From JAOSJL01 sp963704035 (GTDB taxonomy: Bacteria > Actinomycetota > Acidimicrobiia > IMCC26256 > JAOSJL01): a DNA stretch of 64,000 nucleotides. Of the stretch, positions 63,864 through 64,000 are shown piece by piece (position 1 is the first letter of the stretch; the number at the start of each line of letters is the position of its first letter). The stretch is taken from NCBI GenBank assembly GCA_963704035.1, contig CAVPGR010000004.1:1612001-1676000 (forward strand), in the 5' to 3' direction. The notes beneath the pieces were generated by a model. It saw only the letters and a list, made by a program, of their open reading frames with translations. It did not search any database and was not told the origin of the DNA. The position numbers and the translations under genes were made by a program.

Positions 63864-64000
63864 GGCTCGCGGGTCTGCTCGAGATGTCACCACGTCCTTC
63901 GCGCGGACGCTCGTCGACGAGTGGGCCCGGGCGGGAGTACGCCACGCCGCGCTCGCCCCCGGCTCGCGGTCCACGCCGCTCGCCCTGGCGCTCGCCGTCG
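63862..64000 (+). CDS. menD: MenD (SEPHCHC synthase), 5' end only
   Basis: First 46 codons of 2-succinyl-5-enolpyruvyl-6-hydroxy-3-cyclohexene-1-carboxylate synthase, a thiamine-diphosphate enzyme that commits isochorismate to menaquinone. TSFARTLVDEWARAGVRHAA and the diagnostic APGSRSTPLALALAV are unmistakable. The gene runs off the right edge. The ATG at 63862 lies on top of the opposing menH start. Confidence 0.9.
   Translation, partial: MARGSARDVTTSFARTLVDEWARAGVRHAALAPGSRSTPLALALAV

Overview
The window is strongly GC-rich with GC-biased third codon positions, and genes overlap their neighbours at GTGA/ATGA junctions. The gene set points to a high-GC Gram-positive bacterium (Actinomycetota, quite possibly the Acidimicrobiia): an F420-type LLM oxidoreductase, a PASTA-repeat PknB kinase, GatCAB, B12-dependent methylmalonyl-CoA mutase with MeaB, a menaquinone (men) cluster, P450 plus ferredoxin, an LPxTG-type sorting signal and several lipoproteins. 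The lineage is an inference from gene content. No rRNA, tRNA, CRISPR array, prophage or transposase was seen.

Layout. 1-4.9 kb (minus): a CHASE-PAS-GGDEF sensor running off the left edge, then meaB and methylmalonyl-CoA mutase. 5.0-8.9 kb: a lipoprotein, a cysteine desulfurase and mnmA (tRNA thiolation). 8.9-15.9 kb: membrane proteins, ligA, and a large surface hydrolase with both a lipobox and an LPFTG sorting signal. 15.9-24.4 kb: PknB kinase, a large multi-pass membrane protein, and a lipoprotein with a Lon-type (S16) Ser/Lys protease domain translationally coupled to an MFS transporter. 24.4-28.2 kb: an SCP2 protein and gatCAB. 28.2-41.2 kb: F420 oxidoreductase, ilvD, a pair of diguanylate-cyclase-like proteins, ilvB-ilvN-ilvC behind an attenuator-like leader, adenylate cyclase, plsY, degV, and a class III aminotransferase. 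41.2-55 kb: aldehyde dehydrogenase with a C45-type acyltransferase; an MFS transporter divergent from a hydrolase-amidase-peptidase operon across a perfect palindrome; an esterase; glpD with an FGGY kinase. 55-60 kb: peroxiredoxin-like protein, pyridine nucleotide-disulphide oxidoreductase, amidase, P450 and ferredoxin. 60-64 kb: menE, menB, menA, menH and the start of menD on alternating strands.

How the genes work together. IlvD/B/N/C supply branched-chain amino acids. The mutase and MeaB channel methylmalonyl-CoA to succinyl-CoA. The desulfurase hands sulfur to MnmA. GatCAB makes Gln-tRNA(Gln)/Asn-tRNA(Asn). GlpD and the kinase handle glycerol while PlsY acylates glycerol-3-phosphate. The men genes make menaquinone, a plausible electron acceptor for GlpD.

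A caution for any reader: about a dozen genes are broken by single-base frameshifts, nearly all explained by one extra base. Conserved protein sequence resumes in the next frame each time, so sequence or assembly error is far more likely than real decay. The coordinates given here span the rejoined genes. The more unusual biology is the lipoprotein Lon-like protease with a protease-less paralogue, the paired GGDEF proteins with an identical four-cysteine sensor pattern, and two places where the shared ends of convergent genes have been duplicated around an insert.
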